Below, piece by piece: positions 18,368-27,514 of a stretch of 64,000 bases of DNA; position 1 is the first letter of the stretch, and each line of letters starts with the position of its first letter. The notes beneath the pieces were generated by a model that searched no databases, was not told where the DNA came from, and saw nothing but the letters and a program-made list of their open reading frames with translations. The DNA is from Skermanella mucosa (lineage in GTDB: Bacteria > Pseudomonadota > Alphaproteobacteria > Azospirillales > Azospirillaceae), in NCBI RefSeq assembly GCF_016765655.2, contig NZ_CP086106.1, positions 4,858,501 to 4,922,500 of the forward strand, given 5' to 3'. A program made the position numbers and the translations under genes.

Positions 18368-19519
18368 TCAGGAAGCCGCCCCCTCCCCGAACAGGTCGGC
18401 CACCGCCTCCTCGCCGATGGCGAAGGCGGTGCTCATGCCGGTTCCGCTGGAGACGACGGACAGGCGCACCGCCGGGTCGGGAGCGTCGATGAAGGCGGTT
18501 TCCGTCGGGGACGACGGGTAGCAGCCGAGCCAGCGCTCGGTCACGGTCATGTCGGGAATATCCAGCGTCTCCGCCGCGTGCCGCAGGATGATCGCGTCCA
18601 CCCCTGCGGGGGCGAAGGGATCGGGCGTCGGGTCGTAGTGGTGGCTGTCGCCGACCACCAGCGAGCCGTCGGCACTCTGCACGACGATCAGGTGGATGCC
18701 GTTGGCGAGCGCGTCCCCCGCCTCGGCTTCCAGGCGCGCCTTGAGCGCCGGCACGCCGGGCAGGTCGGTGTAGCCTTCGTAGCGCACTAGGCTGAGATCC
18801 TGCATGACCGATCCCGGCAAGCGCCACCCGCCCGGCTGCGGGGCGAGGCGCAGCATGTGGAGCTTGCTCTGGGTGAGGCCGCGCCTTGCCAGCGTCTCGG
18901 GGAAGAGGGACAGCAGGTCCCCACCGGGGCAGACCGCGACGCGCGACGCCGTGATGCGTCCGGCGGTGGTGTCCACGACGGCGGCGTCGGCCGCACCGGC
19001 CTCGACGCCGCGCGCCTGGACTCCCCACAGGAAATCGACGCCGTGGGCGGAAGCCAGGTAGGCGGCCAGCTTCGGCAGGGCTTCGCGTGGCTCGACCCGC
19101 AGCTCGTGGGGGCTCCACAGGGCGCCCCGGATGCCCGGACGGACCATCGGCAGGGTTCGCGCCACCTCCGCGGGATCGAGCAGGCGGCACCCCTCGCCCA
19201 TGGTTCCGGCGGCGAATTGTTCGAGGACCGCCATGGCCTCGGGCCGGTGGGCAACGACCGCGGTCCCCCGGTGCAGGACGGGAATGCCCGCCAGGGGAGC
19301 CACCTCCGCCCAGACATCGCGGCTGCGGCGCGCCCGGTTCCAGGTGGTGCCGGCGCGCTGCCCGGTGACCGTCACGAAGCCGAAGTTGCGGATCGAGGCG
19401 CCGTTGGACCGCCGGTCCCGGTCGATCACGCAGACCTTCAGGCGGCGTTTCGCGGTGGCCAGCGCATGGGCCAAGCCGACGATACCGCCGCCGATGACCG
19501 CCAGATCGTAATGCGTCAC
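18368..19519 (-). CDS. FAD-dependent oxidoreductase, TIGR03364-like (DAO family)
   Basis: A 383-residue flavoprotein with the N-terminal dinucleotide fold YDLAVIGGGIVGLAHALATAKR and the Arg-rich GASIRNFGFVTVTGQ loop typical of the D-amino-acid oxidase/glycine oxidase superfamily. The internal pattern fits the TIGR03364 subgroup, often found beside phosphonate metabolism genes. No phosphonate genes are visible here, so the substrate (probably an amine) is unknown. About 125 bp with no clear gene separates its stop from the DUF-like gene at 18213. Confidence 0.82.
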   Translation of the reverse strand: MTHYDLAVIGGGIVGLAHALATAKRRLKVCVIDRDRRSNGASIRNFGFVTVTGQRAGTTWNRARRSRDVWAEVAPLAGIPVLHRGTAVVAHRPEAMAVLEQFAAGTMGEGCRLLDPAEVARTLPMVRPGIRGALWSPHELRVEPREALPKLAAYLASAHGVDFLWGVQARGVEAGAADAAVVDTTAGRITASRVAVCPGGDLLSLFPETLARRGLTQSKLHMLRLAPQPGGWRLPGSVMQDLSLVRYEGYTDLPGVPALKARLEAEAGDALANGIHLIVVQSADGSLVVGDSHHYDPTPDPFAPAGVDAIILRHAAETLDIPDMTVTERWLGCYPSSPTETAFIDAPDPAVRLSVVSSGTGMSTAFAIGEEAVADLFGEGAAS

Positions 19520-19787
19520 TTGATCTCTCCCGCCTCGAAATTCACCTCACCCATGCGCTGGGGCCGGGCGATGACAGCAGACGGGAGAATCCGACAACGG
19601 GCACGGTTCGGCCACTGGTTTTTTTACGGCGCCTGCTCCCTGGGAGGAGGCGCGCCCCGCACACCTTGGGCGGCGGGACGCCGCCCCTCCGCAATTGGCG
19701 GAGCCTCACGGATGCTCTCATAGCAGCTCCCCGCCTACCCGTTATAGCCCATTGCCCGGCAGCCCGGAGGCATGCTCCAAGAACGGC

Positions 19788-20426
19788 ATGGCGGGTGAAT
19801 TCAGTTTCAGGTCGATGGTCAAGGCGCTGGTGGACGGCGTGTGCATCGCGATCGCGGCGCTGCCGGCGGGGCTGTGTCGGCTGGAGGCGCGGTTCGGCGA
19901 GCGGGGAGACCTGTTCACGCTGTTCGGGCAGGTATTCTCGGCCGTGCCGGGACTGCCGGGCAACTTCCTGCGCCGGGCCTTCGCGAGGCTGACCCTCGAC
20001 ACCTGCGCGCCGGACTGCGAGATCGGCTTCATGACCTGGTTCTCCAGCCGTCACGCCCGGGTGGGACGGGGAGTCTATATCGGGCCGATGTGCGTGATCG
20101 CCGATGCGGAGATCGGCGAGCGCTCGCTGGTGGCGACGCGGGTCAGCATCCTGAGCGGCAAGAACCAGCACGGGTTCGACGCGGAGGGCCGGCTGATCCC
20201 GTTCAGCCGCGACCGCGCGGCCTTCGTCAGCATCGGGCGTAACACCTGGATCGGCGAGGGCGCCATCGTCATGGCCGATGTCGGCGACGGCTGCGTGGTG
20301 GCGGCGGGCGCCGTGGTGACAAGGCCGGTGCCCTCCGGGCAGATCGTCGGCGGCAACCCGGCCCGGGTCATCGGAGCGGTCGATACCGCTTTCGGAAGGG
20401 AAGAAAAAGTCAGAATCATGCCATGA
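19788..20426 (+). CDS. Left-handed beta-helix (hexapeptide) acyltransferase
   Basis: A protein of about 212 residues whose C-terminal 130 residues are hexapeptide repeats (VGRGVYIGPMCVIADAEIGERSLV, VSIGRNTWIGEGAIVMADVGDGCVVAAGAVV) ending in the VGGNPARVIG motif of NodL/LacA/WecH-like O-acetyltransferases. The N-terminal 75 residues are helical and specific to this protein. The start is uncertain: ATG 19788 has no good ribosome-binding site, and 19815 is an alternative. A glycosyltransferase and a GT39-like membrane protein follow, which suggests decoration of lipopolysaccharide or exopolysaccharide. Confidence 0.75.
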   Translation: MAGEFSFRSMVKALVDGVCIAIAALPAGLCRLEARFGERGDLFTLFGQVFSAVPGLPGNFLRRAFARLTLDTCAPDCEIGFMTWFSSRHARVGRGVYIGPMCVIADAEIGERSLVATRVSILSGKNQHGFDAEGRLIPFSRDRAAFVSIGRNTWIGEGAIVMADVGDGCVVAAGAVVTRPVPSGQIVGGNPARVIGAVDTAFGREEKVRIMP

Positions 20427-20588
20427 CTGGGGTAACTAAATCTTATCGTTTTCGATAGTTAATCATGATCGGACGTATAGCACGGTGCGTTCGGTCGTGT
20501 TATAGAGCGCGCCGGCATTACTGGAACCATCTTGGGAGCAGGCGCCAGCCTTGCCGGGGCGGCGCTACCGTTATAGGCATCCGAAACC

Positions 20589-21665
20589 ATGTCTTCCCTG
20601 GACGCAGTATCGCCGATCGTCGCGCAGATCGATCCCCGTTCCACCGAGCGCGACCGGGAAGGACGCATGCTGCTGTCCCTGGTGATCCCCTGCTACAACG
20701 AGTCGGCCAATATCGAGCCGCTGTTCGCCCGGCTATTCCCTGTCCTGGACACCCTTCCCATGGATTGGGAAGTGGTCTGCGTCAACGACGGCAGCCGCGA
20801 CGATACGCTGGACAGGCTGACCGCCGTCCATGAGCGGGAGCCGAGGGTGCGGGTGGTCGACCTGTCGCGCAACTTCGGGAAGGAGGCGGCCCTGTCCGCC
20901 GGGCTGGCGGTCGCCGACGGCGATGCCGTCGTCCCGATGGACGCCGACCTGCAGCATCCGCCGGAGCTGCTGCCCGACCTGGTCGCCCGGTGGCGCGAGG
21001 GCTTCGACGTGGTGATCGCGATCCGCCATGCGCGGACCGGCCAGTCCGCAAGCAACCGGCTGGGAGCGCGTGTCTTCTACTGGCTGTTCGACCGCATGTC
21101 GGAAGTGCCGCTGCCGCGCGAGGCCGGGGATTTCCGGCTGCTCGACCGGGTCGTGGTCGACGTCATCAACCGCATGCCGGAACGCACCCGGTTCATGAAG
21201 GGCATTTTCGCCTGGGTCGGCTTCCGGCAGACGACGGTCCCGTATGTCCAAGGCGAGCGCGCCGCCGGCGAGACCAAATGGGGCTTCCTGAAGCTGCTGC
21301 GCTTCTCCCTGGTCGGGCTCACCGCCTTCTCGAAGTTCCCGCTGCGCATATGGGGGCTGGTCGGGGCGGTCGTCTCCGGGCTGGCCTTCTGCTACATCGT
21401 GCTTCGGCTGATGCGGACGGCCCTGTACGGCATCGACGTGCCCGGCTACGAGTCCATCATCGTCACCGTGCTGTTCCTGGGCGGGGTCCAGCTGCTGACC
21501 CTGGGCATCATCGGCGACTATCTGGGCCGGGTCTTCGACGAGGTGAAGGGGCGACCGCTCTACATCGTGCGCTCCATCCGCGGCAGGGCGGCGCCGTCGG
21601 CGGTGTCGCGCGGGATGGAAGCCTCGCGCGGCGCCGAGTCCGTTTACCGGCGCGGCGATTCCTGA
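20589..21665 (+). CDS. Family 2 glycosyltransferase, GtrB/dolichol-phosphate-mannose synthase type
   Basis: A 358-residue enzyme with a GT-A domain (LVIPCYNESANIEPLF, VCVNDGSRDDT, and the DxD-containing VVPMDADLQHPPELLP) and two C-terminal membrane helices (about 250-320). It fits the GtrB/ArnC/DPM1 group, which loads a sugar onto undecaprenyl phosphate on the cytoplasmic face. The next gene, a GT39-like polytopic protein starting 14 bp later, would use that lipid-linked sugar on the outer face. Together they would form a two-step envelope glycosylation module. Confidence 0.88.
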   Translation: MSSLDAVSPIVAQIDPRSTERDREGRMLLSLVIPCYNESANIEPLFARLFPVLDTLPMDWEVVCVNDGSRDDTLDRLTAVHEREPRVRVVDLSRNFGKEAALSAGLAVADGDAVVPMDADLQHPPELLPDLVARWREGFDVVIAIRHARTGQSASNRLGARVFYWLFDRMSEVPLPREAGDFRLLDRVVVDVINRMPERTRFMKGIFAWVGFRQTTVPYVQGERAAGETKWGFLKLLRFSLVGLTAFSKFPLRIWGLVGAVVSGLAFCYIVLRLMRTALYGIDVPGYESIIVTVLFLGGVQLLTLGIIGDYLGRVFDEVKGRPLYIVRSIRGRAAPSAVSRGMEASRGAESVYRRGDS

Positions 21666-21679
21666 CCGGTTCCACGTCG

Positions 21680-23323
21680 ATGACCGTCATCGATCCACGG
21701 ATCCCGCAATCCGCCTTCGATCGGGTGGTTGCGGGAGTCCTGCCGAGAAGCCTGTTCGACGACCTGGCCCTGGGGCTGCTGCTGTCGCTGGGCGTCCTGA
21801 TCGTCCTGACCTTCCCCAACTACGGCATCATCTGGGACGAGGAGGTCCAGCGGACCTACGGGCTGCTGCTGCTGGACTATTATGCCTCGGGGCTGCGGGA
21901 CCTGTCGGCCTTCGGCTATGACAATCTGTACCTGTACGGCGGCGGCTTCGACATGGCGGCGGCGCTGCTCGAGCGGGTATCCCCGCTGGGCGCGTACGAG
22001 ACGCGGCACCTGCTCGGCGGGATGGTCGGGCTGCTCGGCATGGCCGGCACCTGGCGGCTGGGCAGGCTGGTCGGGGGCGAGAGGACGGGCTTCTTCGCGC
22101 TGCTGCTGCTGGCGCTGCTGCCGGCCTATTACGGGCACATGTTCTCCAACCCCAAGGACATTCCGTTCGCCTGCGGCATGGTCTGGTGCCTCCACCTGTC
22201 GGCGCTGATCCTGCGCGAGCTGCCGCGGCCGCGCCCGGGCCTGGTCCTGGGTTTCGGCGTCGTGCTCGGCCTGACGCTGGGGACCCGCGTCGGCGGCGTG
22301 CTGGCGGTGTTCTTCCTGGGAGCGGCGGTGCTGGGCCACCTGGGACGGATCGCGGCGCGGCGCGGCGGCTTCGCGCCGGCTGCCCGGCAGGCCTTGTCCA
22401 TCGCGCTGCGCCTGTCGCCGGCCCTGCCGGTCGCCTGGATGGTCATGGTCCTGGTCTGGCCCTGGGCGCACCTGGACTTCCTGAACCCGGTCCGGGCTTT
22501 TCTGAAATTCTCCGCCTTCCCGTGGCCCAACGAGGTGCTGTACGGCGGCCGGTGGATCGCTGCGGACGAGCTGCCGGCGACATACCTGGCGACCATGCTG
22601 GGGCTGCAACTGCCGGAGTTGCTGCTGGCGGGGCTGGTGCCCGCGGCCTGGTACGGGTTCCGCGCCCTGGCCCGGCCTCCCCTGGTCGTGGACGGGACCC
22701 GGCGCCTCCAGGTGGGGCTGGTGGCGCTGGCGGCCGTCTTTCCCGTGGCCTATGCGCTGGTCAGCCATCCCGTCCTGTACAACGGGTTCCGCCATTTCCT
22801 GTTCGTGCTGCCGCCCCTGGCGGTGCTGGCGGCGCTGGGGTTCGACCGGCTGTGGGCGGCGGCGGCGGACAACCGGTCCCGGCTGCGCGGCCGGCTGCTG
22901 GCCCTGCCCTTCACGGCCGCCGTGGTGGCGCAGGTCTGGACCATGGCGGCGCTGCATCCCTACGAATACATCTACTACAACCGCATCGCCGGCGGCATCG
23001 CCGGGGCCGAATGGCGCTACGAGCTGGATTACTGGGGCGCCGCCCTGCGCGAGGCCGCCCTGGAGCTGGACGAGTACGTGGCCAACGAGCGCGGCGGCAG
23101 GATCGGCACCGCCGACCGGATCCGCGTCTTCGTCTGCGGCCATCCGAATTCCGCGATGTATTTCCTGCCGCCGCAGTTCCGGCTGGTGGGCGCGCCGGAG
23201 CAGGCCGATTTTCTGGTGTCCTGGACCCAGGCGGGCTGCAACTTCACCATGTTCGGCCAGGTGGTCGCGGAGGTCCGGCGCTTCGGGGTGACGCTGGCGG
23301 TGGTGAAGGATCTGCGGGAGTAG
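21680..23323 (+). CDS. Polytopic glycosyltransferase, GT39/ArnT-like
   Basis: A 547-residue membrane protein with about 10-11 hydrophobic helices and a soluble C-terminal domain. The first periplasmic loop has the acidic motif IIWDEEVQRTYG, equivalent to the catalytic Asp/Glu of GT-C enzymes such as ArnT and protein O-mannosyltransferases, and a later HMFSNPKDIPFA loop is typical of these bacterial homologues. It most likely moves a sugar from a lipid carrier made by the upstream GtrB-like enzyme onto lipid A, O-antigen or protein. The acceptor is unknown. Confidence 0.82.
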   Translation: MTVIDPRIPQSAFDRVVAGVLPRSLFDDLALGLLLSLGVLIVLTFPNYGIIWDEEVQRTYGLLLLDYYASGLRDLSAFGYDNLYLYGGGFDMAAALLERVSPLGAYETRHLLGGMVGLLGMAGTWRLGRLVGGERTGFFALLLLALLPAYYGHMFSNPKDIPFACGMVWCLHLSALILRELPRPRPGLVLGFGVVLGLTLGTRVGGVLAVFFLGAAVLGHLGRIAARRGGFAPAARQALSIALRLSPALPVAWMVMVLVWPWAHLDFLNPVRAFLKFSAFPWPNEVLYGGRWIAADELPATYLATMLGLQLPELLLAGLVPAAWYGFRALARPPLVVDGTRRLQVGLVALAAVFPVAYALVSHPVLYNGFRHFLFVLPPLAVLAALGFDRLWAAAADNRSRLRGRLLALPFTAAVVAQVWTMAALHPYEYIYYNRIAGGIAGAEWRYELDYWGAALREAALELDEYVANERGGRIGTADRIRVFVCGHPNSAMYFLPPQFRLVGAPEQADFLVSWTQAGCNFTMFGQVVAEVRRFGVTLAVVKDLRE

Positions 23324-23416
23324 CGGGCCTTCGGAGCGTGGACATTCGCCAAGCACGACCGTATGACGGTGGTCCGGGCGACCGGCAGGTCGCGGGCAAG
23401 GATCAGGGAGGAAACC

Positions 23417-24619
23417 GTGAGCGACATTGGAGGAGCGGGCCGGGACGTCGTGATCGTCAGCGGCGTGCGGACCGCCGTCGGCGACTTCGGCGGCGGGCTG
23501 AAGGACGTCCCGCCGTCCGAGCTGGGCGCCCTGGTGATAGGGCAAGCGCTGGGCCGGGCGGGCGTGCCGGCCGCGGACGTGCAGCACGTGGTCATGGGCC
23601 AGGTGATCCAGAGCGAGCCGCGCGACATGTACCTGTCGCGCACGGCCGCCATCGGCGCCGGCATCCCGCCGGAGGTGCCGGCCCTGACGCTCAACCGGCT
23701 GTGCGGGTCGGGGGTCCAGGCGATCGTGTCGGCGGCCCAGATGATCCTTCTGGGCGAATGCTCGGTCGCGGTGGCCGGCGGGGCGGAAAGCATGAGCCGG
23801 GCGCCCTATGTCACGACCGGCGCGCGCTGGGGCGTCAAGATGGGCGACAGCACCCTGGTGGACGCCATGACCGCCGCGCTGAACGACCCGTTCGGCAACG
23901 GCCACATGGGCGTCACGGCGGAGAACGTGGCGGAGCGCTTCGGCATCGACCGGCGCACCCAGGACGAGTTCGCGGTGGAAAGCCACCGCCGGGCCGCCCG
24001 GGCGATCGACGCCGGATACTTCAAGGAGCAGATCGTCCCGGTCGAGGTCAGGACCCGCAAGGGCGTCCAGGTCTTCGACACCGACGAGCATGTCCGGCGC
24101 GGGCTGGCGGTCGAGGACGTGGCCAAGCTGCGGCCGGTGTTCAAGCCGGACGGCAGCGTGACCGCGGCCAACGCGTCCGGCATCAACGACGGGGCCGCCG
24201 CGGTGGTGCTGATGTCCGCCGCGGAAGCGGAGCGGCGCGGCATCCGGCCGATGGCGCGCATCCTGTCGTGGGGCCATGCCGGCGTGGCGCCGGAGGTCAT
24301 GGGCCTGGGGCCGATCCCGGCGGTGCCGAAGGCGCTGGAGCGCGCCGGCCTGTCGGTCGCCGACCTGGACGTGATCGAGAGCAACGAGGCCTTCGCGGCG
24401 CAGGCCTGCGCGGTCGCGAAGGAGCTGGGGCTGCCGGCCGACCGGACCAACCCCAACGGCGGCGCGGTCGCCCTGGGCCATCCGGTGGGCGCCACCGGCT
24501 GCATCATCACGGTCAAGGCGTTGTACGAGCTGAAGCGGACCGGCGGGCGGTACGGGCTGATGACCATGTGCATCGGCGGGGGCCAGGGCATCGCCCTGGT
24601 GGTCGAGAACCTTGGCTGA
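23417..24619 (+). CDS. Acetyl-CoA C-acyltransferase (thiolase)
   Basis: A 400-residue thiolase with nucleophile Cys96 (TLNRLCGSGVQAI), the GGAESMS signature, His in NPNGGAVALGHPVGATG, and the second catalytic cysteine in MCIGGGQGIALV. It can join two acetyl-CoA or cleave 3-ketoacyl-CoA. GTG 23417 has GGGAGGA 6 bp upstream and removes a poor 18-residue N-terminal extension. It overlaps the thioesterase gene by 8 bp. No PHA synthase or reductase gene is nearby, so assignment to PHA synthesis or to beta-oxidation cannot be made. Confidence 0.92.
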   Translation: MSDIGGAGRDVVIVSGVRTAVGDFGGGLKDVPPSELGALVIGQALGRAGVPAADVQHVVMGQVIQSEPRDMYLSRTAAIGAGIPPEVPALTLNRLCGSGVQAIVSAAQMILLGECSVAVAGGAESMSRAPYVTTGARWGVKMGDSTLVDAMTAALNDPFGNGHMGVTAENVAERFGIDRRTQDEFAVESHRRAARAIDAGYFKEQIVPVEVRTRKGVQVFDTDEHVRRGLAVEDVAKLRPVFKPDGSVTAANASGINDGAAAVVLMSAAEAERRGIRPMARILSWGHAGVAPEVMGLGPIPAVPKALERAGLSVADLDVIESNEAFAAQACAVAKELGLPADRTNPNGGAVALGHPVGATGCIITVKALYELKRTGGRYGLMTMCIGGGQGIALVVENLG

Positions 24620-25028
24620 CCGTCCCGTGGGTTTCGAGGAGCTTGCGGCGGCCGGGTGGGAGCATCTGCCCGATTCCGGCTTCCTGGGCCTGGTCGGCCC
24701 GATGTGGCGGCGGGGCGACGCGTTCGGGTTCCTGGCGGAACCCCGGCACGCCAATTACATCAACGTCGTCCAGGGCGGCATGCTGATGACCTTCGCAGAC
24801 CGCGCGCTGGGGATCAGCGCGTGGGAGGCGGCGGTGAACAAGGCCTGCGTCACGATCCAGTTCGACATGCAGTTCATCGGGGCGGCGGATATCGGCGACT
24901 TCGTCGAGATCACGCCGGAGGTGATCCGCAGGACGCGGACCCTGGTGTTCCTGCGCGGGACGATCCTGGACGGCGACCGGGTCGTGGCGTCGGCCAGCGG
25001 CGTCTGGAAGATCCTCGACCGGAAGTGA
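24612..25028 (+). CDS. PaaI-family hotdog thioesterase
   Basis: A 138-residue hotdog-fold protein with the PaaI motif HANYINVVQGGMLMTFADRALG, in which Asn/Gly and Asp act in acyl-CoA thioester hydrolysis. The frame starts at TTG, 8 bp inside the end of the thiolase gene, indicating tight coupling. It may hydrolyse the CoA product or stalled intermediates of the thiolase step. Confidence 0.85.
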   Translation: MADRPVGFEELAAAGWEHLPDSGFLGLVGPMWRRGDAFGFLAEPRHANYINVVQGGMLMTFADRALGISAWEAAVNKACVTIQFDMQFIGAADIGDFVEITPEVIRRTRTLVFLRGTILDGDRVVASASGVWKILDRK

Positions 25029-25063
25029 TAGCCTGTCCTCCGGCTTGCAAAGAGGAGGGCGGC

Positions 25064-25510
25064 ATGGTCGAGATCAGGGATCCGAAGCCGGAGGACGAGA
25101 CCGTCTGGCGGGAGTTGTGGGCGGGGTACAACCGCTTCTACGGGGCCGACGTGCCGGAGGAGGCGACCGCCGGCACCTGGGCGCGCATCCTGGACCCGGG
25201 GTCGGCGATCTTCTGCCGGCTGGCGGTCCGGGACGACGCCGTCGTCGTCGGCTTCGCCAACTGCGTCGTGCATCCCAGCACATGGTCGACGGCGTCGTCC
25301 TGCTATCTGGAGGACCTGTTCGTGGCGCCGGAGGCGCGCGGGACCGGGGCCGGCCGGGCGCTGATCCAGGACCTCGCCGACATGGGGCGGACCAAGGGAT
25401 GGCGCCGGGTCTACTGGCATACGAAGCAGGACAACGCGGTGGCGCGGCGGCTGTACGACCGGTTCGCCCCGGCGGACGGCTTCGTGCGCTATGTCGTCGA
25501 TCTGACTTGA
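25064..25510 (+). CDS. GNAT family N-acetyltransferase
   Basis: A 148-residue single-domain GNAT protein. The acetyl-CoA binding motif A is YLEDLFVAPEARGTGAGRALI, and motif B ends in YWHTKQDNAVARRLYDRF. AGAGGAGG lies 7-8 bp before the ATG. Substrate unknown; it is probably transcribed with the thiolase and thioesterase genes, 35 bp after the latter. Confidence 0.88.
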   Translation: MVEIRDPKPEDETVWRELWAGYNRFYGADVPEEATAGTWARILDPGSAIFCRLAVRDDAVVVGFANCVVHPSTWSTASSCYLEDLFVAPEARGTGAGRALIQDLADMGRTKGWRRVYWHTKQDNAVARRLYDRFAPADGFVRYVVDLT

Positions 25511-25532
25511 GCTTTGGCGGCACTGGCCCGAT

Positions 25533-25574
25533 CATGATACCAGTTCCATGATACCAGTTCCATGATACCAGTTC
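25533..25574. promoter_or_regulatory. Three perfect tandem 14-bp repeats, candidate GntR operator
   Basis: CATGATACCAGTTC is repeated three times without a mismatch (25533-25546, 25547-25560, 25561-25574), ending 29 bp before the regulator start. On the other strand each unit reads GAACTGGTATCATG and contains TGGTAT, the half-site of many FCD-type GntR operators. A near copy (ACTGGTATGAT) lies before the RuBisCO-like operon at 33152. Likely the regulator's own site; binding is inferred. Confidence 0.6.
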
Positions 25575-25603
25575 GAGCACCTGTTTCCGCCAGAGCCGCT
25601 GCC

Positions 25604-26314
25604 ATGACCTCGATCGACCCGATCCCCCGGCGCAAGCTTTACCAGGAGGTCCTGGACCGCCTGCTGGCCCGGATCTCCAGCGGCGAGTACGCGGTGGGCG
25701 ACCAGCTGCCCAGCGAGCGCCAGCTGATGGAGATGTACAAGGTCGGCCGCCCCGCGATCCGGGAGGCGATGCAGACCCTGTCCCACATGGGGCTGGTGTC
25801 GATCACCCACGGCGAGCGGGCGCGGGTCACGCCGATCACCGCGGACCGGGTGATCGAGCAGGTCGGCGAGACCGCCAAGCACTTCATCGCCGGAGCTCCC
25901 GAGAACCTGGAGCACCTGAAGGAGGCCCGCGTCTTCTTCGAGGTCGGCATGGTCCGGCTGGCCGCCGAGCGGGCGACGGAGGAGGATATCGGCCGGCTGG
26001 CCCGCCGGCTGGAGGACCACCGGGAGGCGCTGGCGGACCTGCCCAACTTCCTGCCCTGCGACATGGCCTTCCACCGCGAGATCGCCACCATCTCCGGCAA
26101 CCCGATCTATGTGGCGGTCAGCCAGTCCATGTTCGCGTGGCTGGCGGTCTATCACGTGAAGCTGCTGCGGGCACCGGGCGCCGAGCTGATCACCATCGAG
26201 GAGCATGAGAGGATCTTCGACGCCGTCGCCGACCGCGATCCGGACGAGGCGGCGGCGGCCATGTCCGACCACCTGAAGCGGGCGAGCCAGCTGTACCGGC
26301 AATTCGAAAGTTGA
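25604..26314 (+). CDS. GntR family transcriptional regulator, FCD subfamily
   Basis: A 236-residue repressor-type protein. The N-terminal winged helix-turn-helix includes YAVGDQLPSERQLMEMYKVGRPAIREAMQTL (about residues 28-60). The C-terminal FCD all-helical domain has the metal/effector-binding acidic and histidine positions (LPCDMAFHREI and the later MSDHLKRA). This architecture resembles NanR and other sugar-acid sensors. ATG 25604 was chosen as nearest to the domain; 25562 lies inside the tandem repeats. Neighbouring ApsD-like and downstream apionate genes make an apiose-derived sugar acid a reasonable effector, by inference. Confidence 0.88.
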   Translation: MTSIDPIPRRKLYQEVLDRLLARISSGEYAVGDQLPSERQLMEMYKVGRPAIREAMQTLSHMGLVSITHGERARVTPITADRVIEQVGETAKHFIAGAPENLEHLKEARVFFEVGMVRLAAERATEEDIGRLARRLEDHREALADLPNFLPCDMAFHREIATISGNPIYVAVSQSMFAWLAVYHVKLLRAPGAELITIEEHERIFDAVADRDPDEAAAAMSDHLKRASQLYRQFES

Positions 26315-26356
26315 CCGGCGGTCCGGGAGTTGACCGGCGGTTCGGGAGTTGACCGG
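26309..26356. repeat. 19-bp tandem repeat, 2.5 copies
   Basis: AGTTGACCGGCGGTYCGGG occurs at 26309-26327 and 26328-26346, with a partial copy at 26347-26356. The first copy contains the regulator's stop codon (26312-26314). It may be replication slippage at the gene end, or a binding site ahead of the dehydrogenase gene. Confidence 0.75.
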
Positions 26357-26440
26357 AAGACCATGGGGCCGCCACGATAACCCGGAGGTCCGGAGCCCTG
26401 GAGACCTGACGCGCCGGATCCGCATCGAGGAGAGACCCGC

Positions 26441-27514
26441 ATGACTTCCCCGGCTTCTTCGGTCTATGCGCCGCGCCCCGGCAAGCTTCGCGGCACCCTG
26501 GTCGGCTGCGGCTTCTTCGCCGAGAACCACCTGAACGCCTGGACCTTGATGCGGGACACCCCGCTGGAGGGCGTCGAGCTGGTCGCGGTGTGCGACAAGG
26601 ACGTGGGCAAGGCGGAAGCCGCCGCCCGGCGCTTCGGCGTGCCGAACGTCTATGCCGACGCGGAGGCGATGCTGGCGGAGCAGAAGCCCGACTTCGTGGA
26701 CATCGCGACCACCCTGCCCTCCCACCGGGCGCTGGTGGAGCTGGCGGCCCGGCACGGCGTGCCCGCGATCTGCCAGAAGCCCTTCGCCGCCAGCCTGGAG
26801 GACGCGGAGGCGATGGTGCGGGCCTGCGCCGAGGCCGGCGTGCAGCTGATGGTCCACGAGAATTTCCGCTGGCAGCACCCGCTGCTGGCGGTGAAGCAGG
26901 CGCTGGACGAGGGCTGGGCGGGCCGGCCGTTCTTCGGCCGGGTCCAGTTCCGCCACGGCTTCGACATCATCGCCAATCAGCCCTACCTGGCGGAGGACGA
27001 GCGCTACATCATCATGGATGTGGGGCTTCACCTGCTGGACGTGGCCCGCTTCCTGTTCGGCGAGGCCGGGCGGCTCTATTGCCGGACCGCGCGGATCGAC
27101 CCGCGCGTGCGGGGGGAGGACACCGCGACCATGCTGGTGGACTTCCACGGCGGCGTCACGGGGGTGGTCGACCTGTCCACCGCGACCCGGACCGAGCCGG
27201 AGCCCTTCCCCGAATGCCTGGTGCGGATCGAGGGGACCGACGGCACGATCGATCTGGAGCAGGGCTATCGGCTGGTGCTGAGCCGGCCGGGCCACCGGGA
27301 GGTGCGGCCGGTCGATGCGGAGCTTCTGCCCTGGGCCGCCCGGCCGTGGCACGTGGTGCAGGACAGCGTTCTGGCGATCCAGCGCCACTGGGTCGATTGC
27401 CTGCGCGAGGGCCGCGAGCCGGACACCTCGGGGGCGGACAACCTGCGCACCCTGGAGCTGACCTTCGGCGCCTACCGGTCGGCGGAGACCGGCGAGGCGG
27501 TGGCGTTCGGCTGA
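26441..27514 (+). CDS. apsD: Gfo/Idh/MocA family oxidoreductase, probable D-apiose dehydrogenase
   Basis: A 357-residue NAD(P)-dependent oxidoreductase. The Rossmann motif is GTLVGCGFFAENHLNAW, the family's EKP motif appears as QKPFA (Lys retained), and the C-terminal sheet domain carries the catalytic DVGLHLLDVARFLFG His region. The GCGFFAENHL start and HENFRWQHPLLA stretch remind me of ApsD, which oxidises D-apiose to apionolactone. GAGGAGA lies before the ATG. The regulator upstream and the ApnO/OiaK/RuBisCO-like genes 6 kb downstream support this role. No apionolactonase gene is present, so the sugar specificity remains inferred. Confidence 0.7.
   Translation: MTSPASSVYAPRPGKLRGTLVGCGFFAENHLNAWTLMRDTPLEGVELVAVCDKDVGKAEAAARRFGVPNVYADAEAMLAEQKPDFVDIATTLPSHRALVELAARHGVPAICQKPFAASLEDAEAMVRACAEAGVQLMVHENFRWQHPLLAVKQALDEGWAGRPFFGRVQFRHGFDIIANQPYLAEDERYIIMDVGLHLLDVARFLFGEAGRLYCRTARIDPRVRGEDTATMLVDFHGGVTGVVDLSTATRTEPEPFPECLVRIEGTDGTIDLEQGYRLVLSRPGHREVRPVDAELLPWAARPWHVVQDSVLAIQRHWVDCLREGREPDTSGADNLRTLELTFGAYRSAETGEAVAFG

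Noticed and set aside
19615-19660. T-run followed by a GCGCCT/AGGCGC hairpin, considered as a terminator
   Set aside because: The T-run precedes the stem on the plus strand and becomes an A-run after it on the minus strand, so it is in the wrong place for termination in either direction.
21644-24754. 1036-codon minus-strand frame opposite the GT39 and thiolase genes
   Set aside because: Shadow frame; Gln/Arg/His-rich with no domain, while the plus-strand genes have clear motifs.
25561-25603. Upstream ATG at 25562 as start of the GntR regulator
   Set aside because: It lies within the third tandem repeat, has no ribosome-binding site and adds 14 residues not part of the DNA-binding domain.
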